A stretch of 64,000 bases of DNA from Proteles cristata cristata. Its lineage: Eukaryota > Chordata > Mammalia > Carnivora > Hyaenidae. The notes beneath the pieces were generated by a model. That model was not told where the DNA came from, searched no databases, and saw only the letters and a list, made by a program, of their open reading frames with translations. Shown piece after piece: positions 1 through 9,514 of this stretch (position 1 is its first letter; each line of letters opens with the position of its first letter). Location of the stretch: assembly GCA_017311185.1 (NCBI GenBank), contig JAESUZ010005093.1, positions 1-64,000 on the forward strand. Direction: 5' to 3'. The position numbers and the translations under genes are program-made.

Positions 1-132
1 ACCGGTTCGAGGCCGGCGCCTTCTGGGGGCGCACCGGTTCGAGGCCGGCGCCTTCTTCTGGGGGGCGAACCGGTTCGAGGCCGGCGCCTTCTTCTGGGGG
101 GCGCACCGGTTCGAGGCCGGCGCCTTCTTCTG
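1..132. repeat. 36-bp GC-rich tandem array, four units
   Basis: Units begin at 1, 33, 69 and 105, each starting accggttcgaggccggcgcc. The first unit is 32 bp and the next two are 36 bp. The array lies in what should be the proviral leader or 5' LTR end. It runs off the left edge, so the copy number is a minimum. Confidence 0.9.
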
Positions 133-134
133 TT

Positions 135-275
135 GGCTAGCCTTCTGTGTTTGTGCGCAGCGAACTCTACTATCGGTCTCTCTGTGTCTGTGCGCAGCGA
201 ACTCTGTTATCGGTCTCTCTGTGTCTGTGTCTGTGCACAGCGGACTCTGTTATCAGTCTCTCTCTGTGTATGTCT
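135..275. repeat. Diverged tandem repeat in proviral leader
   Basis: The motif 'tgtgcgcagcgaactct' recurs three times, near 152, 191 and 233, the last as 'tgtgcacagcggactct'. Each copy is followed by 'atcggtctctctgtgt' or close variants. Spacing is about 39-42 bp. It is a second tandem array directly after the 36-bp array. Confidence 0.75.
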
Positions 276-389
276 ATGTCGAATTGTCAATTTTCTCTGT
301 TGGTGTTTATTACCTTGTGACTGAGACTGACGTTATGAGACAGACTTCATCCAAACCCCTAGACTTAATGTTAGCCCATAACCTCTCAG

Positions 390-905
390 TGACTGTTAGG
401 AAGGGTCCATTTTAAACTTACTGCTGCACAGAATGGCCCACTCTCAATGTGAAATGGCCACCGGACATCATGGTTTGGGCTGATCTGGTTGATAACCCAC
501 CCCCTTGGATTAAAAGTTTCTTGCCTCCACAGAAACCTGACACCCTGGCGGTGACTAAAAAGCACCCGCCCTCCCGGGCTTTGGAGCTGCCGAAAAGGAA
601 AACTGAACCCTCTGCGCCGCTCTACCCTTTTTTACAGGGCGAAACGGAGGAAAAATTAACTTCTCCCCCTCCTTAGGCAACCTCCTCCACAGGACCCAGC
701 AGGAGGAACAAAGGCGCCACCCGAACCACAGGGGCCCCTGCCCCACCGGACCCAGCGGCCCTGGGGAAATGGGCCCCGCCCAAGGGACCCGAAGCCGCCG
801 TGAATTGTTGCAGGTTCTGTTCATGTCGGAGGCCGCGCCGGCTCCGACAGGTCCAGGAGTCCCTGAAGGATAGACGGTGTCAGCAAAAGAAAATGAGAGA
901 GCCCT
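390..905 (+). pseudogene. gag: ERV gag remnant, matrix to p12-like region
   Basis: A reading frame near 390-675 resembles the end of gammaretroviral matrix: an 'EWPT' stretch followed by a proline-rich part with 'NPPPWIKSF'. It is broken by an in-frame stop at about 413 and another at about 675. Weak proline- and arginine-rich p12-like coding continues to about 905. The fragment cannot be expressed as Gag. The assignment rests on motif order and composition. Confidence 0.7.
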
Positions 906-1660
906 GAGATTCTTTCTGATCACCAGGCAGTCATCTCTGTCCTGTTGGTTTTGGTGTCTTTATTTTAAGGTTAAACGATACTATAACATCAGAAGACAGA
1001 ATTTTTACAAGGGCTAATTATTTGTAAAATGTTTATTAGGCTTATTCCTAAATTGCTTGAATGAGCCTTTTCCTTGATGCTGAATGTGCAAGCACCATGG
1101 GGGCCATAAATATGTCAGTCTTTGCGCCTGGGTTATGTTTTAGTTACTCTTATCTATCCTCATCCCAGCTGCCAGTATAAGGGAAAATGTTTGTGGAATG
1201 TGGGCCTTGAGGAAGGGGCTGCTATGCTTCAGCAATTAGCAAAGATAAATGTAGTAACTTATGTTCTGCCCTTATCTGTACCTTAACTTTAGATTAGGCT
1301 CTTTGTCTCAGGGCCAGGCTCAATTGTAACTCTTGTGTTCTTAACCCCCTTTATTGTCTGAGTCTTGGGTCTGCAAGGCCCATAGGAAGGGCCTTTTGAC
1401 AATTGCCCACGGAGCTTTCGTCTAAAGTCTCTTTTGTAAAGGCAGGAATATACTTTTCCTTATGAGATATCTATGTTCAGTCTGTGTTCAGAATATGGGT
1501 CTAATGTGGAATGTTATGGGGCCTGGTCAATACCAGTAGGCTTGTTTCCAGCACGAGCCAGTAGTACAATAGTAGCAGAAGGAGATACCAGTTTTCATTT
1601 CTCATGGCTGAAGCTATGCAAACACTGACATTTCCTTGCTGCGACTGCCATCCAGAGAGG
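906..1660. other. Unassigned sequence interrupting gag
   Basis: This AT-richer block separates the p12-like part from the capsid remnant. I see no retroviral motif and no SINE or L1 signature. It could be a diverged LTR or another inserted repeat. Confidence 0.5.
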
Positions 1661-1674
1661 CCAGTGTGGCTCCC

Positions 1675-2300
1675 GGCATGTTCAGTACTGAGAAATGGAA
1701 AATAATCCAGTCTGAACCCAGAAAATTGGTTCCTGGGCCCACTAGAGTTCCCACTCCTGACCAGGCTCAAAATGACGCTAGGTTTCCCCTGGCATGGCCA
1801 GATTGAAACTACAACTTGGCTAAAGGTAAGGAGAGTCTCTTCGTCTACCGCCAGACTCTGTTGGGAGGTCTCAAGGCTGCAGCTCGCAAGCCTACATTGT
1901 CAGTCAGGGACCAGAGGAAAGCCCCACAGCGTTCCTTAAGAGAGTAATAAAGACATTCCGCCAGTGCACTCCTATAGATCCAGAGGCCCCAGCAAAACTT
2001 AGCTGCGGTGGCCATGGCTTTTGTCAGTCTGCTCCCAACGATTGGAGAAAACTTCAGAAACTAGAACGTCTAGGAAAAAGAGCCTCCAAGGTCTAGTGGT
2101 CGTGGCAGAGAGGGTACACAGCAGCAGGGACAGTGCAGAGGACAAGCAGGTAAAGGCTGAAAAGAGACAAAACCAGGGTCTAGCCGAGATGCTACTCGCG
2201 GGAACTGCGGAACTGGAGGACCGAAAAGACGCCTCAGACAGTTGGCTCCAGGAAAAGAAGGTAAGGAGAACTCCCAGCGGCTCGAGGGGCGCCCCCAATT
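1675..2300 (+). pseudogene. gag: ERV gag remnant, capsid region
   Basis: This is a broken capsid frame. A short stretch like the capsid start lies at 1678-1720. After a deletion, 'PLAWPDWNY' (about 1788) and 'GPEESPTAFLKRV' (about 1910) follow, then a charged helical segment at 2020-2300. The longest open part is 2021-2302, where a TAA stops it. The middle of capsid is missing between about 1720 and 1785, and the frame shifts at least once. Confidence 0.8.
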
Positions 2301-2304
2301 AAGC

Positions 2305-2409
2305 AAAAATCAATGCGCCTACGGCAAAGAGAAAGAACATTGGGCCAAAGAATGCCCCAAGAATAAATCTGAAACTCTCATTCTAGTAATGGGAAATGAC
2401 AGTGACTAG
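2305..2409 (+). pseudogene. gag: ERV gag remnant, nucleocapsid with damaged zinc knuckle and UAG stop
   Basis: A single CCHC-type knuckle is visible at 2314-2355 ([14 protein letters not shown]). Its second cysteine is replaced by glycine (ggc at 2323-2325), so it could not bind zinc normally. The frame ends with TAG at 2407-2409 followed by GGG. This is the position and context where gammaretroviruses read through from gag into pol. Confidence 0.8.
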
Positions 2410-2506
2410 GGGAAACGGGGTTCGGCACCCCTCCCCAAACCCAAGGTAACCCTAAAAGTAAAAGGGCGATCCACTGAGTTCCTAATGGACACTGGGCTCA
2501 ACATTC
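2410..2506 (+). pseudogene. pro: ERV protease remnant (N-terminal part)
   Basis: After the gag UAG the frame stays open into an aspartic-protease start with the active-site triad DTG at 2488-2496 (MDTGLN). The sequence then departs abruptly into the opposite-strand cassette at about 2507, so the rest of protease is gone. Confidence 0.75.
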
Positions 2507-2680
2507 TGAGGAGCGCGCTGTAGGGACATCAGGGCATGAGGGCCATGGCACCAGCCCCAAGCCAGCCGCCTGCACCCCCGTGGCTCCCACATCCCCGGAG
2601 CCATACGCCCAGCCCCAGCCCGGGCAAGGTCTCCGGGGGCGTCCCCGCCCAACCCGTGGCCTCCGCAAGGCGCACTCACC
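2507..2680 (-). pseudogene. RAC/RHO GTPase exon 1/intron-like fragment inside the ERV (lower half)
   Basis: This is the intron-like part of the host cassette, read on the minus strand from 2678 down. It opens with the splice donor gtgagtgcg at 2678-2670. It is GC-rich, and near 2522 it ends in 'ccctacag', which looks like a splice acceptor. That a putative intron is retained argues for capture of genomic DNA or unspliced RNA, not a processed copy. Confidence 0.5.
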
Positions 2681-2720
2681 CATCGCCGACCACCACGCAC
2701 TTGAAGGCTTGCCTGAAACG
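2678..2720 (-). pseudogene. RAC/RHO family first-coding-exon-like segment
   Basis: Minus-strand bases from about 2706 to 2678 encode FKCVVVGDG. This is the start of the P-loop shared by RAC and CDC42-type GTPases, where the family has IKCVVVGDG before AVGKT. The match stops exactly where a GT splice donor (gtgagt) begins. From memory, RAC genes have an intron at this codon. 'caggcaagccttcaag' just before resembles the family's codons 2-5. The initiator ATG is not preserved. Confidence 0.6.
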
Positions 2721-2754
2721 CTGCTGACACCAGATATGCGGGATTTGACCTAGA

Positions 2755-2829
2755 CTCTAGCAGCTTGTTAAGCTCCTCTTCATTGCGGATGGCTAGCTCT
2801 GGGATCTCCACGGTAAAGTAATGGCCCTT
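2755..2829 (-). pseudogene. Histone H2A-like fragment inside the ERV
   Basis: The minus strand encodes LAIRNEEELNKLL. This is nearly identical to the H2A alpha-C helix region (LAIRNDEELNKLL in canonical H2A). Codon-level similarity is also clear. Flanking residues do not match H2A, so only about 40 bp is recognisable. It lies on the same strand as, and upstream of, the RAC-like segment. Confidence 0.6.
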
Positions 2830-2869
2830 GATAAGGAAAAACACCTACCAAGGAGCTGAGGAACCACCG

Positions 2870-3260
2870 CCCGCCGAGCACTCCCAACCAAACGTGAGAA
2901 ATTCCTGAAAGACATCTTCATAAGATACGGCTTTCCTCAGATGATAGGGTCAGACAACGGACCTGTATTTATGTCCAAAGTAAGCCAGAATTTAGCCACG
3001 GCCCTGGGGATTAATTGGAAATTACACTGTGCATACAGACCCCAGAGTTCAGGACAGATAAGAAAATAAATAGAACTCTAAAAGAGACCTTAATTAAATT
3101 GACCTTGGAGACTGGCGGAGACTGGATAGCTCTCCTCCCCTTTGCACCCCAAGGAGTATGCAACTCCCACTACCATATAGGGTTAACTCCTTTTGAAAAT
3201 ATGTCTGGCCTGAATTGCATGACTTCTATCAAAACAAAATACATAGTTACTAAACATAGG
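2870..3260 (+). pseudogene. pol: ERV pol remnant, integrase core
   Basis: The frame from about 2882 carries the integrase core around the second catalytic aspartate (SDNGP at 2951-2965) and [10 protein letters not shown] near 3030-3060. A stop and a frameshift at about 3055-3069 split it. The second frame (NRTLKETLIKLTLETGGDW onward) continues to about 3260. The first catalytic Asp and the zinc-binding N-terminus are missing. Confidence 0.85.
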
Positions 3261-4465
3261 TTTGAGTTTTCAGCTTCCTATTGCAGAAAAAGTAAGACTA
3301 TTTAGACCTTTTAAAAAAGTGATTTAAAAATTCTAATGTAAACACCTCTCAATTGGTTACTAGGTCCTCAATTAGAGACTAAGGTTTCCCAAGTTAAAAT
3401 TCTGCTAAGTGTACTTAAGACTGATGGAAAGCAACCCTGTATATAGAAAACTGAGAGATCCATAAAAAAGGATATAAGAAATGGAAATACATTTTTGTTG
3501 AGGGTAAAAGAAAGTAATTTTGTCCTAAATAAGACTGGTTGCTTAGAGAGAAATGGCTTTGGGACAAAGTTTAAAGGCAAAGGACAGATGTAGAAGGTCT
3601 GTGAAGGGAAATCTTTGAAAAAGAATTTTATATGTGCTCAGGATAGACTGGTTGAAATGAATGGAATTTAAAAAGTACACTGGTATAAGGTTAAAAACTC
3701 TGCTTTTCTCTCCGGTCAAAAGACAAAGTTTTCTTGGATTGTAAATCTGCTCTTGATAAGACAATGTAAACAAAAGTTTTCTCCTTTTTTTCTGCCAAGA
3801 AAACCCGAAGCTTTAGGTTTCATCTTTATCAGGTCTTTGATTGCATAGTTAAATATTCTCAATGTTAAAGGAGCTACCCCAACCAATGTTGGTTTCTAAT
3901 TGGTTGGTTTCTATATTATGTCAAGATCTATTATTGCCACTTTAGTTGAATAAAAAAAGCTTTAAGGTTTGTAATGATCTGTAATCCTATTTAGGATACG
4001 CTTTATAGCTTCCTAAGGTTTTAACAAACTTCCCAGGATTTAAACAGTAAAAAAGGGGGTCTTTTGGCCAATTAGGCCCTTTTATCTAAAATGCTAGGTT
4101 ACTTGGAAAAACAGTATACATAACAGTAAACCTTAGGTTATATTGCATGGGTAAGTGCTATTACTGCCCAAATATATATGTAAATCCTAAAGTTCTAATG
4201 TTTTGTTATAAGAGTTATTATATGTCACAAAAATAACTAAATTTCTATGGCAATTGCATCATACTGAACTCTTGTCAAATCCTTAACAATGTATGTCCAT
4301 CTGAGATTTAGATTTTGTCATTTAACTAGATTGCTTGCCTTCATGCAAGAATGTCCGGGGACAATACACCCCATAATACTTAGGTTGCAATATCGCCACC
4401 CTAATGATTGGGACCCGACCGAAGACCCATGATTGGGCCTTCAAATACACAAGAGAAGGGGGGAA
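3261..4465 (+). other. ERV region between integrase and 3' LTR, no recognisable env
   Basis: This AT-rich stretch is full of stops in all frames. No envelope motif (CXXC, furin site, immunosuppressive-type heptad or transmembrane segment) is identifiable. An inverted repeat (ccaaccaat / attggttgg) lies at 3879-3907. The last bases before the LTR, aagagaaggggg at 4451-4462, form a polypurine tract. Confidence 0.6.
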
Positions 4466-4946
4466 TGTAGAGCCAAAAATTTAGTCCTCCATTAAAAGAA
4501 ACCTCGGGCTGCACATAGCCCCAGGCCTAAATAAACTTAACCAGCTTTTCCACTTCTGAGCAAATGCCTGCGCTGCGGGAAGCTAACACCTAACCAGCTC
4601 TCTCTGCTTCTGTAACAAAGCTTAAGGCTTGCTTCCCCGCCGCCGGATTGCCCAAGGGACTAGCCCCCAGGGGGCAGCCACTCCCAAAAGGCCAGCAGCC
4701 ACCCCCCACCTTGCTGAGAGAAGGGCCTGGAGAGAGAGATGTTAACTTGTTAGTCGCCAAACAAGACTTAAAACTCGCTCTATGATAGACTGAATTCAAA
4801 GGTATCCCAAATGTTGTAATTAGATCCAGCCAAACCTGATGGCGGGAACCAATCAGATACGGTATATGTTCACATTTGAATGTTAACCAATGGCAAACTT
4901 GTAACCATGGAAATCTGTCCCTCCCCATGACTTGTTTACTTCTGTC

Positions 4947-4956
4947 TATAAAAAGG
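4947..4956 (+). promoter_or_regulatory. LTR TATA box
   Basis: TATAAAAAGG lies in the 3' LTR, 85 bp before the polyadenylation signal, with CCAAT motifs about 65 and 100 bp upstream. Confidence 0.75.
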
Positions 4957-5031
4957 CTGCAGAGGCTTTGTTCAGGGCCTCAGCGTCACCGGCAACGAGT
5001 GACTGCGCGGAGGACCGGGTTCGAACCTGCA

Positions 5032-5037
5032 AATAAA
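5032..5037 (+). terminator. LTR polyadenylation signal AATAAA
   Basis: AATAAA in R is followed within about 40 bp by a T/G-rich stretch (ctctggtctctggtggtctg). Confidence 0.7.
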
Positions 5038-5113
5038 CAACCCTTGCCGCTTGGCTTTGACTCTGGTCTCTGGTGGTCTGTTTTTGGGGTTCTCTCGAAT
5101 TCTGGGCATTTCA

Positions 5114-5134
5114 CCCTCCCCTGCTCATGCTCTG

Positions 5135-5169
<35 letters not shown>

Positions 5170-5190
5170 TAAATAAACATTAAACAAATT
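5114..5190 (+). mobile_element. CAN-SINE 3' tail interrupted by the ERV
   Basis: ccctcccctgctcatgctct, then (CT)n and ataaataaacattaaa, is the standard felid SINE 3' end with no SINE body before it. The body should lie upstream of the provirus, outside the window. Confidence 0.75.
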
Positions 5191-5832
5191 TTTAACTGTG
5201 TACATAACTTTCTAATATTTTGCCTCTTGGACTTAGGTTTTTGGGATTTACGAAGGTTAGCATTTAGGAACACAGGTTAAGGGATTATTGTGCAGCAAAA
5301 GTTGAGGGGTTTCCTGCAGTGACAATAAAGTCTTCAAATCCCCCTTCTCCACAACAAGAAAGTATTTTGGAGTTCTTGTGTACAGCTTGGGTGTTCAAGT
5401 CTGACAGGGTGAACACAGAAGAGCCAATGGCAGAGTTCATGCAGAGAATGTCTTTGCACTCATTACCCATCAAGTATGTGTGAGTACTTACTATGTACGA
5501 GGCATTCCTCTAGGGCTTATGGATAGAATGAACACAGGAGACAAGATCCCTACTTTCCAAGAGTTTATATTCTAGTAGGGAATATACATTTAAGATTGCA
5601 TTGTATGTTCCAAAGATAAGAAACGAGGACAATATGAGAGAATATAAGCAGAGCGAGGGACTGAGAGTACAAGGAAAAGCTATTGTACTGAAGGAAAAGG
5701 TTTTCCTTGACTTCTCAGTGTCCTTGGCTGGGTCTGAAAAGTAAACGGACAGAGTAACAGGAGAAAGCATATGAATTTATTTAATGTAAGTTTCCTGTGA
5801 CATGGGAGCCTTCTGAAGGCAATGAAGCCCCA
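5191..5832. other. Non-coding intergenic; ancient repeat piece
   Basis: No gene seen. 5470-5580 (acttactatgtacgaggcat ... gagtttatattctagtaggg) resembles an ancient mammalian interspersed repeat of the L2/MIR age class. Confidence 0.4.
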
Positions 5833-6069
5833 AGACACTTGGGTGGCTCAGTCGGTTAAGCATCTGACTCCGGCTCAGGTCATGATCTCAAGATTGGTGA
5901 GTTCGAGTTTTGCGTTGGGTAAGTTCGAGCCCCGCATCAAGTGAGTTCACACTTCTCTCTCTTTCTCTCTGTGCATCCTGGGATTCCTTCTCTCTCTGCC
6001 CCTCGCTTACTTGCACTCTCTAAATAAATAAGTAAATGAGGAAGTAAATAAATAAATAAATAAATAAAT
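5833..6069 (+). mobile_element. CAN-SINE
   Basis: It has a tRNA-related head, 'ttgggtggctcagtcggtta', and a tail of (aaat)n. The middle carries a short internal duplication of the 'gagttcgag' segment (5899-5934). Confidence 0.9.
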
Positions 6070-6695
6070 GTTTGGAAATGAAGACCCCAAGAAACAAATA
6101 GCCCCGAGTACTCTTATGCTAGGTTTGCTGAAGAGTGGACAGGCATGTAGATATGTGATAGGTTCAGGTGTGAGCTAAGTGTAGTAAACTGGGGCAGATT
6201 CTTCTTGTGGTCCCTTTGACTTAGGAGATAAGGATGCTTCTTTCCTCCAGATATAGGAAGGGCACGTCTGACATAAAGTTTTTATCACCTGTTTCATAGG
6301 ATATGGGAAGAAGGCAAAGCAGAATGACCTTCCTGCTTCTACTATTTTCTCAATTTCTTCAGCTTAAAATATTTGATGTGCCATATTTTGAAGTGCCGTG
6401 TCTTAATCTCCATCACTATACATATGAAGATCTGAGGAAGAGAATTCCAAGAAGAGGGGACAGCAGGTGTGAAGACGCTATAGGAGGAAAATGTGTGGGT
6501 TTTATAGGCAATGAAACAGAGGGAGGGAAATGGAAGAGAAGAAGGTAAGGATAGATGGTGTGCTTTCTTAGTTATATAGTTGGAAGACAGTGACTTACCC
6601 CAGGTGCTACATACAGCTTGGGGGGAAGTTAAGCTAACATCCTTGATATTTATCATTTGGCAGAAAAGTTCAGTTCACCAATAACAAATATTTTA
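6070..6695. other. Non-coding; ancient repeat traces
   Basis: No gene. 6425-6490 ('gaattccaagaagaggggacagcaggtg') looks like an old mammalian repeat. The open frames here are short and lack any family signature. Confidence 0.35.
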
Positions 6696-6702
6696 TTTAC
6701 TT

Positions 6703-6922
6703 TTTAAAAATTAAAAGAAAATTAATGTTTATTTTTGAGAGAGATAGAGACAGATCGTGAGCAGGGGGAGGGACAAAGAGAGAGGGAGACACAGAACCCA
6801 AAGCACGCTCCAGGCTCTGCGCTGTCAACACAGAGTCCCACACGGGGCTGGAACCCACGAACTGTGAGATCACAACCTGAGCCAAAGTCAGATGTTTAAC
6901 CAACTGAGTCACCCAGGCACCC
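6703..6922 (-). mobile_element. CAN-SINE
   Basis: Reverse-oriented: poly-T/AATGTTTATTTTTGAGAGAG at left, 'cactgag..acccaggcaccc' (tRNA-like head) at right. Confidence 0.9.
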
Positions 6923-6949
6923 TTCTGTATTTTTCTTGTTGTTGTTGTT

Positions 6950-7042
6950 GTTGTTTAAGTAGGCTCTACACCCAACTTGGGGCATGAACTTACCACCTGA
7001 AGATCAAGAGTCATGGGCTCTACCACTGAGCCAGCCAGTCAC
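6950..7042 (-). mobile_element. Older short CAN-SINE
   Basis: Reverse copy of the shorter, older tRNA-derived SINE: 'taagtaggctctacacccaa' ... 'gagccagccagtcacc'. Confidence 0.8.
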
Positions 7043-7044
7043 CT

Positions 7045-7170
7045 CTCTTTCTCTGTTTTACTAGCAGTGAAATTGAGCCACAGAATGGTTAATGACTTAC
7101 CTGTCTCCTGAGAATTAAGAGGCAGAGTCAGACTTAGAATTCAGAGCCCACACTCCTAACCACTGTGTTA
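7045..7170 (-). repeat. MIR/L2-type ancient repeat fragment
   Basis: Contains the diverged string 'gccacagaatggttaatgac ... gcagagtcag ... cctaaccactgtg', typical of reverse-oriented MIR. Confidence 0.5.
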
Positions 7171-7298
7171 GCTTGCAGTTTTCAACAATGTAGAAGGTTC
7201 ACCAATATGAAAACTACTCTCAACACAACACAGTTCAGCTATGCTGGACATGTGCAAAGACTGTGTAAACATTAGGAATGTTGACATAAATGCAACAT

Positions 7299-7407
7299 GG
7301 GGTGCCTGGCTGACTGAGTCTGTAGAGTGCAATTCTTCATCTCAGAATTCTAAATTTGAGCCCCATGTTGCATGTAGAGATTACTTAAAGATGAAAATCT
7401 TTAGAAA
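7299..7407 (+). mobile_element. Older short CAN-SINE
   Basis: 'ggggtgcctggctgactgag' ... 'tgtagagattacttaaa' with tail aaaatcttta. Confidence 0.8.
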
Positions 7408-7732
7408 GCATATTTACTCTTAAGTCATTAGCTGAAGTTAGACCATAAAGTCACATTCGTGTTCTTATTTATGAATCAGTATATCCTATCTCATATGCTA
7501 TTTGAATAACGCTATTTTGTAAGGCTTCTGTCTGTGTTCTAAAGGGGCTGACTAGTATCTGATCAACTCTCACTCAGTGCGAAAGGAAGGAAAGGCCATT
7601 GGTGTGGGAATAGAAAATGTATTACCCTTCACTAATCAACAACAATGGGACTATGGGAGCGGGGCGAATTTTGCTAATGCAGATCTTCATGACAGTTTGA
7701 GGGATGGTTTATGCACCTACACCTAGCAATTA
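7408..7732. other. Non-coding, unassigned
   Basis: Nothing recognisable on either strand. Confidence 0.4.
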
Positions 7733-7744
7733 TCTGTGCTTCAT

Positions 7745-7950
7745 TTTTTTTGAAAGTTTTTGTTTATTTTGAGAGAGAGAGCATGAGTGTGTGCAGGGGG
7801 GGAGAGGGGAGAAAGAGAGAGAATCCCAAGAAGGCACCACACTGTCAGCACAGAGCCTGATGTAGGGCTCGAACTCACGAACCATGAGATCATGACCTGA
7901 GCTGAAACCAGGAGTTGGCCTCTCTAGGGACTGAACCACCCAGGCACCCC
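7745..7950 (-). mobile_element. CAN-SINE with 12-bp TSD
   Basis: Reverse SINE flanked by the exact duplication tctgtgcttcat (7733-7744 and 7951-7962). Confidence 0.95.
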
Positions 7951-7962
7951 TCTGTGCTTCAT

Positions 7963-9055
7963 CTTTAATCTATAGGTAGCACTGAAAAATCATTAAAAGT
8001 AAATGGCCTCCAAAAGGGTAGAAAGCCATCTCTTTAGTAATTCTGCCTTGAGATTTTCCTTCCCCCTTATGTTGAAATGAAATGAGAAACAAAGAGAGAG
8101 ACTAAAAAAGAAAAAGAGAAATAGAGCACAGACCCAGCAGAAAACAAAGAGGTTGATCACCTTGGTCAATTTTATTTTTAAGGTGACAAGTTAAAGAAAA
8201 TAACACCCTATTGTTCTCGCTGCAATGGGGAGGAAGCATTGATATGTTAACTACCCTCTTGGCCTCTCTCGCTGAGGTGTGATTAGATGAAGAACGAAGT
8301 ATTTTCAAACTTGAGATTGTAATTTCAGCCCTGCAGCTTCCTTAAATTCATTTGACTTGCTGTGGCTTTCGTGTTACCTTTCACAAAGAGCAATCATGTT
8401 ATATGATAATTAGATTTGCAAAACAGATTTTTCCGAGAAGTAAGCACATACAGACTCCCTTGAAATTCCTTCCAATGCTCTCCTTTCAGCTCTCTCTTTG
8501 TCCTGCTGCCTGTCCTCTTCCCTTTACATCTTCCATTCCCCCCTTTACTTTGCACTTTATTCTTTTCCTTTTCAAATGACTAGATTGCAATAAACAGTTT
8601 TCCTTCACACACACAAACACACACAGACACACATCCATGCACCAGTCTCCCAACTGCATCCGCTACTGATTGGCTTCTTCCAAAAAGGACAAAGGGTCAG
8701 TCAGAGGAGCCATTCCTCAGTTAGCTTGTAGAGATTTGACAGACCCGGCTGAAATCAGTAGAAGTGACTGTCATTACAATGTTGCAGACAATCAAGTAAT
8801 TGGATCCTTATGTGCTGGCTTAGAGACTCTGAAAAAGAAGTTAACTTCTCAGTGGAATTCTGATTTCAGTAAGAAAGGGTGAAGAAGTAAAAGGACACAC
8901 CTATAATTATTCATCTAGTTTACCCTTGCCAAGTTAGTACACCAGTCTTTTATAGAGAATTTGTACTCATGCTATAACAGATTTCTGCACTTGTATTATA
9001 AGGAAATTGGATCTTTTCAAGTATTCACAAGAAAGTAGTAGCCTAATCTAACTTT
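7963..9055. other. Non-coding intergenic
   Basis: No gene or SINE. A short (CA)n-like tract lies at 8607-8634. The open frames at 8352-8579 and 8670-8882 have no family features and poor start context. Confidence 0.4.
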
Positions 9056-9059
9056 ATCA

Positions 9060-9260
9060 TTATTTTTTTAATGTTTATTTTTGGGGGAGAGAGAGAGAGA
9101 GTGCGAGTGGGGGGTAGGCAGAGAGAGGAGACAGAGGATCCCCAAAGCAGGCTCTGCATTAGGAGTGGAGAGCCTGACATGGAACTCGAATTCAGGATTC
9201 GTGAGATCATGACCTGAACCAAAGTCAGACGCTTAACCCACTGAGCCACCCAGCTGCCCC
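9060..9260 (-). mobile_element. CAN-SINE
   Basis: Reverse orientation: 'ttttttaatgtttatttttg' at left and 'actgagccacccagctgccc' at right. Confidence 0.9.
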
Positions 9261-9514
9261 TAAATTCCTTTAAGTACATGCATGCATACCTACATATACT
9301 ATAACTCTGTAACCATTATATTTCTGGACAATAACATTTGCCGAGGAGTTCAGCAGAGTCAGAAATCCAACATGATTCCTTCACTTGAAGACCAGACCAT
9401 GAGTAAAAGTTAAAATTCAAATAAAGCTTTATTAAAACCATAAAATTATTTTTGCTTAAATACTAAGGGAAACTTCACAAAGTTTAATATGTGATAAGGG
9501 CTGTTTTACCCCTG

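Larger units (their letters stand above)
1..5113 (+). mobile_element. Class I (gammaretrovirus-like) endogenous retrovirus, 3' part, defective
   Basis: Gag, protease, integrase and 3' LTR remnants occur in proviral order on the + strand. The 5' LTR and primer binding site lie off the left edge. Several stops, frameshifts and deletions break every reading frame. Most of protease, all of reverse transcriptase and RNase H, and any recognisable env are missing. A foreign opposite-strand block sits at about 2507-2855. The gag UAG stop before protease, the single zinc knuckle and the integrase similarity all point to gammaretroviruses. The family name was not determined. Confidence 0.85.
4466..5113 (+). 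mobile_element. ERV 3' LTR
   Basis: It begins TGTAGAG directly after a polypurine tract and ends at ...TTTCA, about 648 bp long. It contains CCAAT motifs near 4850 and 4884, a TATA box at 4947-4956 and an AATAAA signal at 5032-5037 in normal U3-R-U5 order. Host SINE tail sequence resumes at 5114. Confidence 0.8.

Noticed and set aside
1..132. CRISPR-like array
   Set aside because: Units are directly adjacent with no unique spacers, in a mammalian genome; it is a minisatellite.
555..923. 122-aa minus-strand open frame
   Set aside because: Lies antisense to the gag remnant in GC-rich proline coding; no family features.
2482..2844. Functional histone or GTPase gene on the minus strand
   Set aside because: Only about 13 and 9 family residues are present, with no complete domain; it is a fragment inside a dead provirus.
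3015..3305. Separate small gene of 96 aa
   Set aside because: It is the second frame of the frameshifted integrase remnant.
4986..5273. Open frames across the LTR end with (RE)n or (LS)n runs
   Set aside because: Produced by the CT repeat of the SINE tail.
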